From the NCBI RefSeq assembly GCF_963678835.1, contig NZ_OY787469.1, positions 3,100,001 through 3,164,000 of the forward strand: a stretch of DNA of 64,000 bases, in the 5' to 3' direction. The stretch's first letter is position 1. Each line of letters opens with the position of its first letter. Position numbers and translations under genes: made by a program. The notes beneath the pieces were generated by a model that searched no databases, was not told the DNA's origin, and saw only the letters and a list, made by a program, of their open reading frames with translations. Below, piece by piece: positions 17,598 through 26,095 of this stretch. This DNA comes from an uncultured Desulfuromonas sp. GTDB taxonomy: Bacteria > Desulfobacterota > Desulfuromonadia > Desulfuromonadales > Desulfuromonadaceae.

Positions 17598-18599
17598 TTA
17601 CCGTCGTGAAGCCTCTTCGGGATATAATCCTCTGCGCCGTGCGTGCAAGCGGGATAACCCCAGCAAGGTATCTATTTCGGGGGTGGTGATACCAATTTTT
17701 TGTCCGATTTCTCGAACCGCAGCCACCAACGCATTCAGTTCAAGGGGACGACCTGCCTCAACATCTTGCAGCATCGAGGTTTTGAAGGCTCCTAACTGAC
17801 GCGTCACGGCATTGCGTTCTTCACCGGTTTGACGTACTGGACAACCAATTTTGGCACCGATCTCCCCTGCTTCCGCCATAATCTTGAGACAGAAACGATT
17901 AACCAACGGATCATCAAGGATTTTATCGCAGGTCACACCAGTAAGAGCCGAAACCGGATTCATCGTCATATTCCCCCACAGTTTGTACCAGATTTCCTGC
18001 TGAATAGAGGTGGTTGTTTCGATCTCGATTCCAGCCTTGGACAGAAGTGTGGCGACGCGATTCAAGCGTTTGGAATCTGAACCATCAGGTTCACCGATAA
18101 TGATCTTTTTGCCTAAATTGTTCCGACTGAATCCAAGTCCATTTGAGGAAAAGCTGCCATGCACGACAGCCCCGATCACCCTGTCAGCGGGAATCGCAGC
18201 GGCAATCTTGCCGCCAGGGTCAACCGATTCGAGTTGTAATCCGGCAAATTCTCCATCCGTTTTCTGAAAAAACCACCAGGGCACACCATTCATGGCAGTT
18301 AGCACCAAGGTCTCCGGGCCGATCAAAGGTGAGATATTCGCAGCAACATCAGTCATCGACTGGGCTTTGACAGCAATAATGACAAGGTCTTGAACGCCAA
18401 GATCTCGCGGATTTTCTGAGGCACGAACGGGCGCAACAATGATGTCGTCATCCATCAGCAGTCGCAACCCGTCTGCTTTTACCGAGTTGAGGGTTGCACC
18501 ACGTGTGACCGCACAGACATCATTGCCTGCTTTTGCCAATAGAGCACCAATGAACCCACCGACAGCCCCAACACCATAGATACAGACTTTCTTCATCAT
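17598..18599 (-). CDS. 2-dehydropantoate 2-reductase (PanE/ApbA family)
   Basis: 333 residues. It begins with the Rossmann NADP-binding glycine motif KVCIYGVGAVGGFIGALLAKAG, followed by GATLNSVKADGLRLLMDDD, DLVIIAVKAQSMTDVA, TAMNGVPWWFF, IPADRVIGAVVHGSF and the catalytic-domain signature IQQEIWYKLWGNMTMNPVSALTG with its conserved Lys and Asn. PanE makes pantoate for coenzyme A. Members of the wider family also reduce other 2-keto acids, so the assignment to pantothenate synthesis is likely but not proven. No pan genes are adjacent. Upstream is a divergent control region shared with mobA. Confidence 0.88.
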   Translation of the reverse strand: MMKKVCIYGVGAVGGFIGALLAKAGNDVCAVTRGATLNSVKADGLRLLMDDDIIVAPVRASENPRDLGVQDLVIIAVKAQSMTDVAANISPLIGPETLVLTAMNGVPWWFFQKTDGEFAGLQLESVDPGGKIAAAIPADRVIGAVVHGSFSSNGLGFSRNNLGKKIIIGEPDGSDSKRLNRVATLLSKAGIEIETTTSIQQEIWYKLWGNMTMNPVSALTGVTCDKILDDPLVNRFCLKIMAEAGEIGAKIGCPVRQTGEERNAVTRQLGAFKTSMLQDVEAGRPLELNALVAAVREIGQKIGITTPEIDTLLGLSRLHARRRGLYPEEASRR

Positions 18600-18959
18600 G
18601 TTTTTCGATTACCTTTCCCAGATCGTTCATTGATTCTTATGTCTATCAAAAAATTGCCGTCACTGCCGAAGTTGCAATCATCGTACCTTGGCAGAACACA
18701 AAAACAGGAGTTCAACGGAGAAAGGCCGTCATGTTGCAATGTGTTCCCCGCAACTGACAGCAAACAAGCGGATTCTACGCACAATATCGTGCCTGCCAGG
18801 CCACATCGCCTGAAACGGTGCCGTCGTCGCAAAATGAGACGGCAGTTTTTTACAGTCTCAAAAGAAAACAGCATCCAGGTGATGCACCATCTCACCGCTA
18901 AGACTGTCGTCAGACAGCCATTGCGGCACTTCAACGCCTCATCGCACGGTCTTCAGCAG
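18600..18959. other. Divergent control region upstream of mobA
   Basis: No supported gene. Two inverted repeats lie upstream of the sigma-54 promoter: TGAGAC...GTCTCA (18835-18860) and CTGTC-GTCA-GACAG (18904-18917). They fall about 70-150 bp before the predicted mobA start, the usual distance for enhancer sites of a sigma-54 activator, but nothing in the sequence shows that they are bound. Confidence 0.4.
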
Positions 18960-18976
18960 ATGGCACGATCCTTGCC
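18960..18976 (+). promoter_or_regulatory. Sigma-54 (-24/-12) promoter for the mobA operon
   Basis: ATGGCACGATCCTTGCC contains TGGCACG-A-TCC-TTGC, identical to the sigma-54 consensus over the core 15 bases, with GG and GC separated by 10. The predicted start is near 18987, about 60 bases before mobA. This is the best -24/-12 match seen in the window. Confidence 0.85.
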
Positions 18977-19047
18977 ATTCTTATCACTGAGCTCAGTAAA
19001 CAGATACCGCAATGGCGCTCGCATTCGTTATTGAGTAAGGACACGCA

Positions 19048-19845
19048 ATGGACTTATCGAAATCAGCGATTCAAACTTACTTTCAGCCTGAGGGCCATGT
19101 CTCTGCGGAAAATTCACAGGAACCTCCGGAAGCACTGATAATGCAGTCGTTACAAAACAATGACAGCGACGCGATCTTGAAAAAAAGAACGCAACAAGAA
19201 TCGATTACCGGTGTCATCCTTGCGGGGGGGAAATCAACACGGATGGGACGCAATAAAGCGCTGCTCGACCTGGGCGGGATCTGTCTGATCGAAAAGACGT
19301 ATCAGACGATGTCGACGCTTTTTCCCGAAGTGATCCTCATCACCAATACCCCTGACGAATATGCGTTTTTAAACTGTCGCAGCCAAAAAGACATTTATCC
19401 GGGAATCGGCTCTATTGCCGGGCTTCATGCGGCTCTGAGCACCAGTGATACCGAACGCATTTTTGTCGTCCCCTGTGATATGCCATTTCTTAATCCGGCC
19501 CTGATCAACCTGTTGTGCCAAACAACACAAACCTACGATGCGGTTGTTCCTGTCAGTGACAAAGGGATGGAACCGCTCCACGCGCTCTACCACCGCCGCA
19601 GCTTGCAGCAACTGGAATGGGCCATCACCCATGACGATAAAAAATTACAGAATTTCCTCCGCAACATCTGGACCTATTTTCTTCCAGTGAGCGCTTATCG
19701 CCACATTCCAAATGCTCAGCTTGCGTTCCAAAATATTAATCGACCCGAAGATTATGCCGCCATTGACCTGGCCCGACAAAATGAGTTGCCCCCTGAAGGG
19801 GCAAAAAAGACGTCGCAGCCATCACATTTTCTGGGAACGCTGTGA
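19048..19845 (+). CDS. mobA: Molybdenum cofactor guanylyltransferase MobA
   Basis: 265 residues. The nucleotidyltransferase signature GVILAGGKSTRMGRNKALLDLGG is at about 54-77, with FVVPCDMPFLNPALI further on. MobA links GMP to Mo-molybdopterin, making the bis-MGD needed by DMSO-reductase family enzymes. A poorly conserved N-terminal extension of about 50 residues precedes the domain; the ATG at 19048 has AAGGA 8 bases upstream, but an internal ATG (MQSLQ, residue 32) is possible. It heads the sigma-54-controlled string mobA, CCG protein, Mo/W enzyme 1, DUF2064, ferredoxin-DUF169, so cofactor completion is encoded with a client enzyme. Confidence 0.92.
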   Translation: MDLSKSAIQTYFQPEGHVSAENSQEPPEALIMQSLQNNDSDAILKKRTQQESITGVILAGGKSTRMGRNKALLDLGGICLIEKTYQTMSTLFPEVILITNTPDEYAFLNCRSQKDIYPGIGSIAGLHAALSTSDTERIFVVPCDMPFLNPALINLLCQTTQTYDAVVPVSDKGMEPLHALYHRRSLQQLEWAITHDDKKLQNFLRNIWTYFLPVSAYRHIPNAQLAFQNINRPEDYAAIDLARQNELPPEGAKKTSQPSHFLGTL

Positions 19846-19857
19846 GGAGACAATAAA

Positions 19858-21048
19858 ATGGCGAATGGCCACACCGAACAGACACTCAAACAATTTACGC
19901 AAAAATGCGTTTCCTGCGGACTCTGCTTTCAGGAATGCGATGTGCTGTCAGAATTGAATCTTTCGCCGGCGGCTATCGCTGAGACTCTTTCAGCGGACCA
20001 AACCTATCCAGACGATTTCGTCGAGGTGATTCAACGATGTTCGTTATGCGGACTTTGCAGCCATAACTGTCCATTGGGCTTGGCGCCGAACGAGCTGATG
20101 CTGGTCGCCCGCGAATTGTTTGTCCGGGATCACAGGGTCAATAGCGACGACTACCGGGTGCTGCATGTTGATCGTGAGCACCACCTGTTCAGCCTGTATC
20201 GCAAAACCTGGCAGATTGATTATCAAAAACAGCATCGCACGAAGAGTCCGGTTGTGTTTTTCCCCGGCTGTACTCTGTCCAGTTATGCACCGCAACTGAC
20301 ACGAACAGCCTATAGCTGGTTAGAGCAACAAGGCATGGAAGTCGGCCTCAATGAACAATGTTGCGGCTTGCCCCTGGCAAGCATCGGCCTTGGCGAACGT
20401 CATTCACGCCACATCAATCGCCTGGAAAAAGAATTTACGGAGGCAGGAGTGAAGCAAATCGTCACGGCCTGCCCCAACTGCTTTTATCACCTGCACGACA
20501 AATTTGACGGTATTGAGGTGTGTTCTCTCTACCACCTGATGGTCGAAGCCGGAATCAGAGTTGCCGCCATGGATGATCCGGTCACGGTTCACGACTCCTG
20601 TCCTGATCGCCACAGTGGTCAGGTCGGCCGTTCCATCCGCACCTTGCTCAATGGCAATACGCTGATCGAAATGGCCCACCATAACGCATCGACGATCTGC
20701 TGTGGTGCCGGAGGCTTGGTGTCGATGGTCGATGCACCACGCAGCAACCAAAGGGCCGCAATACGCCTTGAGGAATTTCGTCAAAGCAGCACCACATATT
20801 GCGTCAGTGCCTGTATGGGATGCGTCAAGCGCCTCGAATCAGGACAAAAAAAAGTGACGGCACATTACGCCGATCACGAACACCCTCTTTCTCAGCCGCA
20901 AATCGTTCACATTCTCGAGCTGGTGTTCAACATGCGTATCAATCATGACCAATTGCAACAGCAGTTAGAACAAATGTGGTGCGGCGAGCGCGGAGAACAG
21001 AATATCCAGCTGCTCACAGCGGACACTGAACCCCAAACTGCCACCTAG
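19858..21048 (+). CDS. Fe-S oxidoreductase with two CCG domains (HdrB/D- and GlpC-like)
   Basis: 396 residues. The N-terminal ferredoxin domain carries C17-x2-C20-x2-C23-x3-C27 and C61-x2-C64-x2-C67-x3-C71, for two [4Fe-4S] clusters. Then come two cysteine-rich CCG modules: VVFFPGCTLSSY...NEQCCGLPLASIG...ACPNCFYHL and VHDSCPDRH...ICCGAGGLVSM...SACMGCVKRL. Such modules bind non-cubane or catalytic clusters in heterodisulfide reductase, glycolate/glycerol-3-phosphate and lactate oxidases. No membrane segment is seen. Lying directly before Mo/W enzyme 1, it is a likely electron partner of that enzyme, which otherwise has no small subunit. Confidence 0.88.
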   Translation: MANGHTEQTLKQFTQKCVSCGLCFQECDVLSELNLSPAAIAETLSADQTYPDDFVEVIQRCSLCGLCSHNCPLGLAPNELMLVARELFVRDHRVNSDDYRVLHVDREHHLFSLYRKTWQIDYQKQHRTKSPVVFFPGCTLSSYAPQLTRTAYSWLEQQGMEVGLNEQCCGLPLASIGLGERHSRHINRLEKEFTEAGVKQIVTACPNCFYHLHDKFDGIEVCSLYHLMVEAGIRVAAMDDPVTVHDSCPDRHSGQVGRSIRTLLNGNTLIEMAHHNASTICCGAGGLVSMVDAPRSNQRAAIRLEEFRQSSTTYCVSACMGCVKRLESGQKKVTAHYADHEHPLSQPQIVHILELVFNMRINHDQLQQQLEQMWCGERGEQNIQLLTADTEPQTAT

Positions 21049-21086
21049 CAACTATCAGGTTTCGCTTTCAAGCGAAGGAGCCGTTC

Positions 21087-23330
21087 ATGCAAAACCGCAC
21101 AACCAAAACCAACTGTCGCCTCTGCAGCTATCTGTGCGGGCTTGAAGCACAGATCGAGGATGACAAGATCGTCAGCCTGCAACCGGACCCGACGCGCTAC
21201 CCTTATGACGTCGGCATCGTTAAAGGGTGTCCGCGCTTTCATAGCAATCTGGAATTCCTCAATCACCCTGAACGGATCAACCACCCGTTGAAACGAGCCG
21301 GTGAGCGTGGAGAAAATCGCTGGCAGCAAATCAGCTGGGAGCAGGCGCTCAATGAGATCAGCGAAAAGCTGTTGCACCTGCGCGAGAATTTTGGTGCCGA
21401 AACCCTTGCCACCTCCATCGGCGGTCCACACACAACATTCTGGCCCCTGCACCGTTTTATGAACCTGTTCGGCAGTCCGAACAATGTCGGCATCGGACAG
21501 ATCTGCTGGAATCCGTCGATCTGGGTCAACAGCCTCACCTTTGGCTGGCCACTGGAAAACGAAATTGATCCGGAAACAACCGGCTGCGCCATCCTCTGGG
21601 GTGTCAATCCGGCGGAATCGGACAACTCGCTTTTTTGGCGTCAGGTCCTGGCTTACAATCTTACCGGCAAACCGTTAATCGTGATTGATCCCAGAGAAAC
21701 CCGCACCGCCCGTCTGGCCACGCATTGGCTGGCACCGATTCCCGGCACTGATGCGGCACTGGCACTGGGGATGCTGCATGTCATCATCGCTGAAAACCTG
21801 TACCCGCAACAATTCGTCGAACGCTGGTGTCATGGGTTCGAGCAACTCAAACAACAGGTCGCCGATTACACTCCGCAACAGGTCGCGCAAATAACCGGGC
21901 TGACGACGCAACAGATTATCCAGACGGCGAAACTCTACGCTCATGCAAACTCGGCGTCGATCTTTCATGGTCGCGGCATTGACCAGATCGGCGCCAACAG
22001 TGTTCAGGTCCACCGTGCCATCGCCTGTTTAAAAGGGCTGACCGCAAACATTGATCGTCCCGGCGCTTCCAACCTGTCCGCGATGCCCGAATATATTCCG
22101 GAAATTGACCTTGAACTGACAGACCGTCTGCCTGCCGAGCAACGTCAGAAACAGCTTGGCCGGGACAAAATCCAGCTACAAACCTTTGAGGGGTATGAGC
22201 GTCTGACCCGCTATACCCTGCAACATGGCAAGCAGCTTCCGGCACGCTATCTGACATCGGCACAACCCAACCTGGTGTGGCGGGCCATGCTTGACAGCCA
22301 GCCCTATCCTATTCGCGCCATGATCGTCAGTGGCAGCAATCCGTTGATCTGCCAGGCGGACAGCGAACTGATCGCCAAAGCGTTACAGAGCCTCGACCTG
22401 CTGGTCGCCCTGGAACTGTTTCCCAATTCGGTCACGGCCCTGGCGGATTATGTTCTGCCGATGGCCGGCAGTCTGGAACGTCCGGTGCTGCAGACCAATG
22501 CCGGCGTTGCCAATATCGCTTACGGCGGCCCTCAGGCGATTGCGCCCCTCCATGAGCGTCGTTGCGATTACGATTTCTGGCGTGAATTGGGGCTGCGTTG
22601 TGGTCAAGACGAATTCTGGCCGTGGGAGGATTTCACCACCAGTTTAGACAACATCCTTAATCCCCTCGGCCTGACGTGGGAATCCTTCTGCGAAACAGGT
22701 ATTTATGCGCCAGCTCTGGAATACCAGAAATACGAAAGCTATGAAAAAGACGGTCAACCGGGCTTTGCCACCCCCAGCGGCAAAATTGAGCTGTACTCCG
22801 AGCTGCTCAACCAGGTTGGAAGCTCGCCACTACCGCTCCATCAATCGCAGCCGGGAACCTCAGCCCAGTTTCCCCTGTTGTTGATCACCGGTGGCCGCAA
22901 GCAACCGCACTGGGCCTCTTCTTTTCGTTGGCTGGAAACGCTGAGAAAACCGGGCAAGGTCCCGCAAGCAGAACTCAGCAAAGCAACCGCGGAATCTCTG
23001 GGATTGGAGCACGGCCAGCTGGTCGTTGTCGAGACCCCGCACGGTAAAACAACCTTCACCTTAAGCATCGTCATCATGAAAGACAATGTCGTCAATGTCG
23101 ACTACGGCTGGTGGTTCCCGGAACAATCGCTGGCGGCGCCGGAGCTTGGTGGGGCTTTTACGTCCAACGCCAACATGCTGACAACGGCGTCCTTTGAAAC
23201 GTCGGACCCGATTCTGGGACAGTGGATCTACAACCGCATCCCCTGCTGTATCTCTCCGGCACATCCCGTAGGACAAACAACCACTGACACCAATCACCTT
23301 CGACAGATTCTGCCATCAAAGGAGAACTAA
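21087..23330 (+). CDS. Mo/W-bis-pterin oxidoreductase 1 (DMSO reductase family, Cys-ligated)
   Basis: 747 residues, AAGGAG before the ATG. The N-terminal [4Fe-4S] motif is C10-x2-C13-x3-C17 plus C48 (VKGCPR). The family core follows: HPLKRAGERGENRWQQISWEQAL, RFMNLFGSPNN, the probable metal ligand C140 in GQICWNPSIW, LWGVNPAESD, VIDPRETRTARLATHWLAPIPGTDAAL, and a C-terminal cap with TPSGKIELYS and PLLLITGGRKQPHW. There is no Tat signal, so it is cytoplasmic. It is of the size and class of acetylene hydratase and thiosulfate/polysulfide-type enzymes, but the Asp that follows the second cluster Cys in acetylene hydratase is Ser14 here. Substrate unknown. The neighbour CCG protein is the probable electron carrier. 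Confidence 0.9.
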   Translation: MQNRTTKTNCRLCSYLCGLEAQIEDDKIVSLQPDPTRYPYDVGIVKGCPRFHSNLEFLNHPERINHPLKRAGERGENRWQQISWEQALNEISEKLLHLRENFGAETLATSIGGPHTTFWPLHRFMNLFGSPNNVGIGQICWNPSIWVNSLTFGWPLENEIDPETTGCAILWGVNPAESDNSLFWRQVLAYNLTGKPLIVIDPRETRTARLATHWLAPIPGTDAALALGMLHVIIAENLYPQQFVERWCHGFEQLKQQVADYTPQQVAQITGLTTQQIIQTAKLYAHANSASIFHGRGIDQIGANSVQVHRAIACLKGLTANIDRPGASNLSAMPEYIPEIDLELTDRLPAEQRQKQLGRDKIQLQTFEGYERLTRYTLQHGKQLPARYLTSAQPNLVWRAMLDSQPYPIRAMIVSGSNPLICQADSELIAKALQSLDLLVALELFPNSVTALADYVLPMAGSLERPVLQTNAGVANIAYGGPQAIAPLHERRCDYDFWRELGLRCGQDEFWPWEDFTTSLDNILNPLGLTWESFCETGIYAPALEYQKYESYEKDGQPGFATPSGKIELYSELLNQVGSSPLPLHQSQPGTSAQFPLLLITGGRKQPHWASSFRWLETLRKPGKVPQAELSKATAESLGLEHGQLVVVETPHGKTTFTLSIVIMKDNVVNVDYGWWFPEQSLAAPELGGAFTSNANMLTTASFETSDPILGQWIYNRIPCCISPAHPVGQTTTDTNHLRQILPSKEN

Positions 23331-23331
23331 A

Positions 23332-24165
23332 ATGAGCCATAAAAAAAGAGCACTGATTTTTTTCACCAAAGTCCCAACCCCCGGTCTCACCAAAACGCGC
23401 CTGACAAAGGAACATGGGGGCATTTTCACCCCGGAAGAAGCTGCCGAGTTTTACCAGGCTGTTATGCTCGACACGGCAGAAGTCGGTTTCCGTGCCCTGG
23501 AGCAGTTACAACCCAGCGAACAGGACGTGACATACGATTTTGTGATCAGTGCCACCCCGGAACATGACCATCCGCGGCTCAAAGAGATTTTTGGCGCACT
23601 CGGCCAACGTCAAATCGATTTGAAATTCATTGCCGATCACGGCCAGAATTTCAACGAGCATTTCAACGATGCCTTCCAGCAACTCTGGGAACTCGGTTAC
23701 GACTCCGCCGTGGCCGTGGGTGGCGATCAACCGCAAATGACCACCAACAATATCAAGCAGGCCTTCCAGTGGCTTGACCGTTTTCAGCAGTCGCACCAAA
23801 AAGGCTTGGTTCACTGCCCCTGCCAGGCGTGCGGCGTCTCTCTGATCGGACTGACCAAAGACACCCCCATGAACTTTGAAGGGGTTTTCTACAACACCGA
23901 CGGCATCTCGGCTCTCGACGCCATTATCAATATCTGCAGCGACAAACAGATCCCTGTCGCCGCCCTTGAGACCGTGGCGGACATCGACAATGTTGAGGAC
24001 CTTGCTCACGCTTTGAGCCTGGCCCATTCGCAGTCGTACACCGCCGAGTTCCAGTCTGACGTTGTGGTTCCACAGCGTTTTATCGACTGGGCAAAAGAGA
24101 CCGGCCTGAGCGTCACCACGCCACCTAACGATGACCACGACCCACGGGAGTTAATCGATGCCTGA
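23332..24165 (+). CDS. DUF2064 / TIGR04282-type glycosyltransferase-like protein
   Basis: 277 residues, AAGGAG before the ATG. It begins KRALIFFTKVPTPGLTKTRL, the nucleotide-diphospho-sugar transferase-like start of DUF2064 (a CofC-like fold). Then come ADHGQNFNEHFNDAFQQLWELGYDSAVAVGGDQPQMTTNNIKQAF, corresponding to the G.D.P.L....I..A motif, and GVSLIGL, where the usual GPxxDGGYYLIG is altered to CPCQACGVSLIGL. That replacement of the DGG element by a CPCQACG Cys-rich loop is odd and may change substrate or metal use. Members are linked with radical SAM proteins and, in later naming, with arsenosugar synthesis. Its role beside a Mo/W enzyme is unknown. Confidence 0.8.
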   Translation: MSHKKRALIFFTKVPTPGLTKTRLTKEHGGIFTPEEAAEFYQAVMLDTAEVGFRALEQLQPSEQDVTYDFVISATPEHDHPRLKEIFGALGQRQIDLKFIADHGQNFNEHFNDAFQQLWELGYDSAVAVGGDQPQMTTNNIKQAFQWLDRFQQSHQKGLVHCPCQACGVSLIGLTKDTPMNFEGVFYNTDGISALDAIINICSDKQIPVAALETVADIDNVEDLAHALSLAHSQSYTAEFQSDVVVPQRFIDWAKETGLSVTTPPNDDHDPRELIDA

Positions 24166-25138
24166 TGTCCAGATATCAACTGAACAGTGTACCGGCTGCG
24201 GCATGTGCGTCAATTTCTGCCCGGTCGAAGTCTTTCAACTCGAAACCAGCGGTGAAAAAAATACCGTAAAGGTGGAAAACCCCTCGGCCTGCTGGGCGTG
24301 TGATACCTGCGTCGGCCAATGTCCGACCAACGCCATTCGCATTATCGAAAGCGCGGAGGAAGCCGCCGATCGGGAGGCACGCTTTAAGCCGTCGGCCCCA
24401 CCGCTTGATGCGGCCGAACAGCAGCAGTACCAAGAATGGCATGAGGTTCTGACCCAAACCCTTGGTCTGCGTTGGAACCCGGTGGCCATCTCCCTGATCG
24501 GTCATGATCAGCCGCTTCCGGCAGCACCGATGCCACGCGTCAAGCTGCGTTATTGCCAGTCGTTGATGATGGCCCGGCGTGGCAAAACCGTGATGATGCC
24601 GGCCCAGTGCCATGCCTGCCCGGACGGCACCCATATCCTCGGCCTGACGGAAATTCCGCCTAAGCTTGCCAGTGGTGAAATGTATCTCCATTTCAAAAAA
24701 CTGGCATCGATGGAGGCGGCCCGTCAGATGATCAAGGAGCGGCCACGGTTACCGGAAAAATCGACCCTGGCTACCCTGGTCAGTCCGCTGAAGGATGCCA
24801 AAGTGACGCCGGATGTCATTGCCGTCATCGCCAAGCCGGAACAGATCATGTGGTTGACCATGAGTGCCTCCTACAGCACCGGCAAACGTTTTGACTTTAA
24901 AGTGAGTGGCTACAACGCTCAGTGCGTTGAAACCACCCTGCTCCCCTATACCCAGCAGCGTTTCAATCTTTCCCTGGGCTGTTACGGGTGTCGCGCCAGT
25001 TCCGATATCGGCGACGAACTGATGTTCATGGGCATTCCACGCCAACAGTTGCCTGAACTGATCAACGGGCTGAAAAAATTGGGGGCTAAAGCGATTGGCG
25101 ACTCGCGCAACAAGATCTATCTGCCGCCAAACATCTGA
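24158..25138 (+). CDS. Two-cluster ferredoxin fused to DUF169
   Basis: 326 residues, overlapping the DUF2064 stop by 8 bp. Residues 1-65 are a 2[4Fe-4S] ferredoxin: C11-x2-C14-x2-C17-x3-C21 and C45-x2-C48-x2-C51-x3-C55. Residues 85-320 are a DUF169 domain: LGLRWNPVAISLIGHD, LRYCQSLMMARRGKTVMMPAQCHACPDGTHILGL, LYLHFKKLA-type region, KPEQIMWLTMSASYSTGKRFDFKVSGYNAQCVETTLLPY and NLSLGCYGCRASSDIGDELMFMGIP. DUF169 function is unknown. Fusion to a ferredoxin suggests an electron-transfer or Fe-S role. It is the last gene of the mobA operon; a perfect hairpin follows. Confidence 0.88.
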   Translation: MPDVQISTEQCTGCGMCVNFCPVEVFQLETSGEKNTVKVENPSACWACDTCVGQCPTNAIRIIESAEEAADREARFKPSAPPLDAAEQQQYQEWHEVLTQTLGLRWNPVAISLIGHDQPLPAAPMPRVKLRYCQSLMMARRGKTVMMPAQCHACPDGTHILGLTEIPPKLASGEMYLHFKKLASMEAARQMIKERPRLPEKSTLATLVSPLKDAKVTPDVIAVIAKPEQIMWLTMSASYSTGKRFDFKVSGYNAQCVETTLLPYTQQRFNLSLGCYGCRASSDIGDELMFMGIPRQQLPELINGLKKLGAKAIGDSRNKIYLPPNI

Positions 25139-25143
25139 CAAAC

Positions 25144-25183
25144 AGAGTGTTGAAAAGCCCTGGGGATGACTTTTCAACACTCT
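25144..25183 (+). terminator. Perfect 14-bp hairpin after the mobA operon
   Basis: AGAGTGTTGAAAAG / CTTTTCAACACTCT with a 12-base loop, starting 6 bases after the stop codon. There is no T-tract. The arms resemble the ends of repeat family A. Confidence 0.65.
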
Positions 25184-25262
25184 AGAGACAGGTTCGGGAC
25201 ACTCCACGGTCCCGGACCTGTCCTGCCTAAAAAGTCTGCATGCGGCCTCCTGACAACAGGGT

Positions 25263-25421
25263 TCTATCCGGCTGTTCAAAACGGCCTGTGAGGCGCTTGG
25301 ACGGGGGACCAAAATCAAGGGCGTTTTTTCAAGTGCTTGATTTTGTCCGTAAAACGGACATCGCATTTTCGGCTTGCGCCGTTGAAAAGCCCCCCGAATG
25401 GGACTTTTTCAACCCTGCTAT
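25263..25421 (-). repeat. Dispersed repeat family A, copy 4 (inverted)
   Basis: Reverse-complement copy: CGGCTGTTCAAAACGGCC at the left end, GGACCAAAATCAAG and CATCGCATTTTCGGCTTGCG inside, and GACTTTTTCAACCCTGCTA at the right end. It immediately precedes the candidate selenoprotein gene. Confidence 0.8.
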
Positions 25422-25447
25422 ATCAGCCATGAAAAGGATGATCGGAC

Positions 25448-25750
25448 ATGAATCTACGACTCACGCCAAAAGCACAAAAAATTATTGTCGAAAGAGAATG
25501 TGATATCAGCGTCAGCCTGAAAGAACAGGTGTGCTACAGCTGAGGTGGTGCTCAATCGAGAGATGTCCCATCCGTGCGATGGGGAAAACCAGAACCATCA
25601 CAGATCGACTCATACGAAAAGATGATCATTGACGGAATTTCAGTTTTTGTTCATCACGCCATAAAAGGGATTGCCAATGCCCGCATTGATGTTGTCACTG
25701 GCGGAGTTGGGACTAAACTGATCTTTTTAGGTCATGTCGGAGGCAAATAG
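25448..25750 (+). CDS. Candidate selenoprotein, CC/Se-motif (HesB-like) family, with in-frame UGA
   Basis: The frame from ATG 25448 (AAGGA 9 bases upstream) meets TGA at 25541, then continues in the same frame to TAG at 25748. Read as selenocysteine, it gives 100 residues: MNLRLTPKAQKIIVEREC..., VCYS-U32-GGAQ, then RDVPSVRWGKPE, SYEKMIIDGISVFVHH and TKLIFLGHVGG. The second half is meaningful protein that looks like the CC/Se-motif family, in which a Cys or Sec pair precedes a PSVRFGKP-like stretch and a DGI.V.V segment. A stem-loop of bacterial SECIS type follows the TGA. Function of the family is unknown (metal/Fe-S handling is a guess). selA, selB and selC are not in the window. If UGA is a true stop, this is a pseudogene. 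Confidence 0.72.
25566..25584 (+). promoter_or_regulatory. Putative bacterial SECIS stem-loop
   Basis: TCCCATC-CGTGC-GATGGGG: a 6-bp stem plus one U-G pair and a 5-base loop with G at its second position, about 30 bases after the in-frame TGA. This fits the general bacterial SECIS pattern of a short loop with an early G, 16-37 bases from the UGA. Confidence 0.55.
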
Positions 25751-26095
25751 AATGTTCCGGGACTAAAAGACGTTGCCGCCCACAAGACACCAGAGAACAA
25801 AAACCAACACCGACCCAGGATCAATGGAGTTTCAATGAGAGGGGCGAATATCGTTTTGGTGGCATTGGCTGCGTTATGCTGGGGGCTCTCAGGCGGCATC
25901 GCCGGTATTCTTATCTCCAGTGGTTGGGATGCGCTGGCCCTGTCATTCTACCGGGGAACCATCGGCTTGCTGATCTTTCTCGGCTGGCTTTGCCTGCGCC
26001 CACACGGCAGCGGATTGAACAACCGGCGCATGTGGTTCTGGTCAGCGATCGCCGGTTTGGGTGTCGCAGGGAATTTCTCTTTTTATTTTGTCAGT

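Noticed and set aside
21087..23330. Identity of Mo/W enzyme 1 as acetylene hydratase
   Set aside because: The size and Cys pattern are similar, but the catalytic Asp after the second cluster Cys is Ser here and the N-terminal sequence differs; the call was kept general.
25240..25503. 87-residue plus-strand frame before the candidate selenoprotein
   Set aside because: Made almost wholly of repeat family A sequence; similar frames appear in other copies of the repeat, so it is not a gene.
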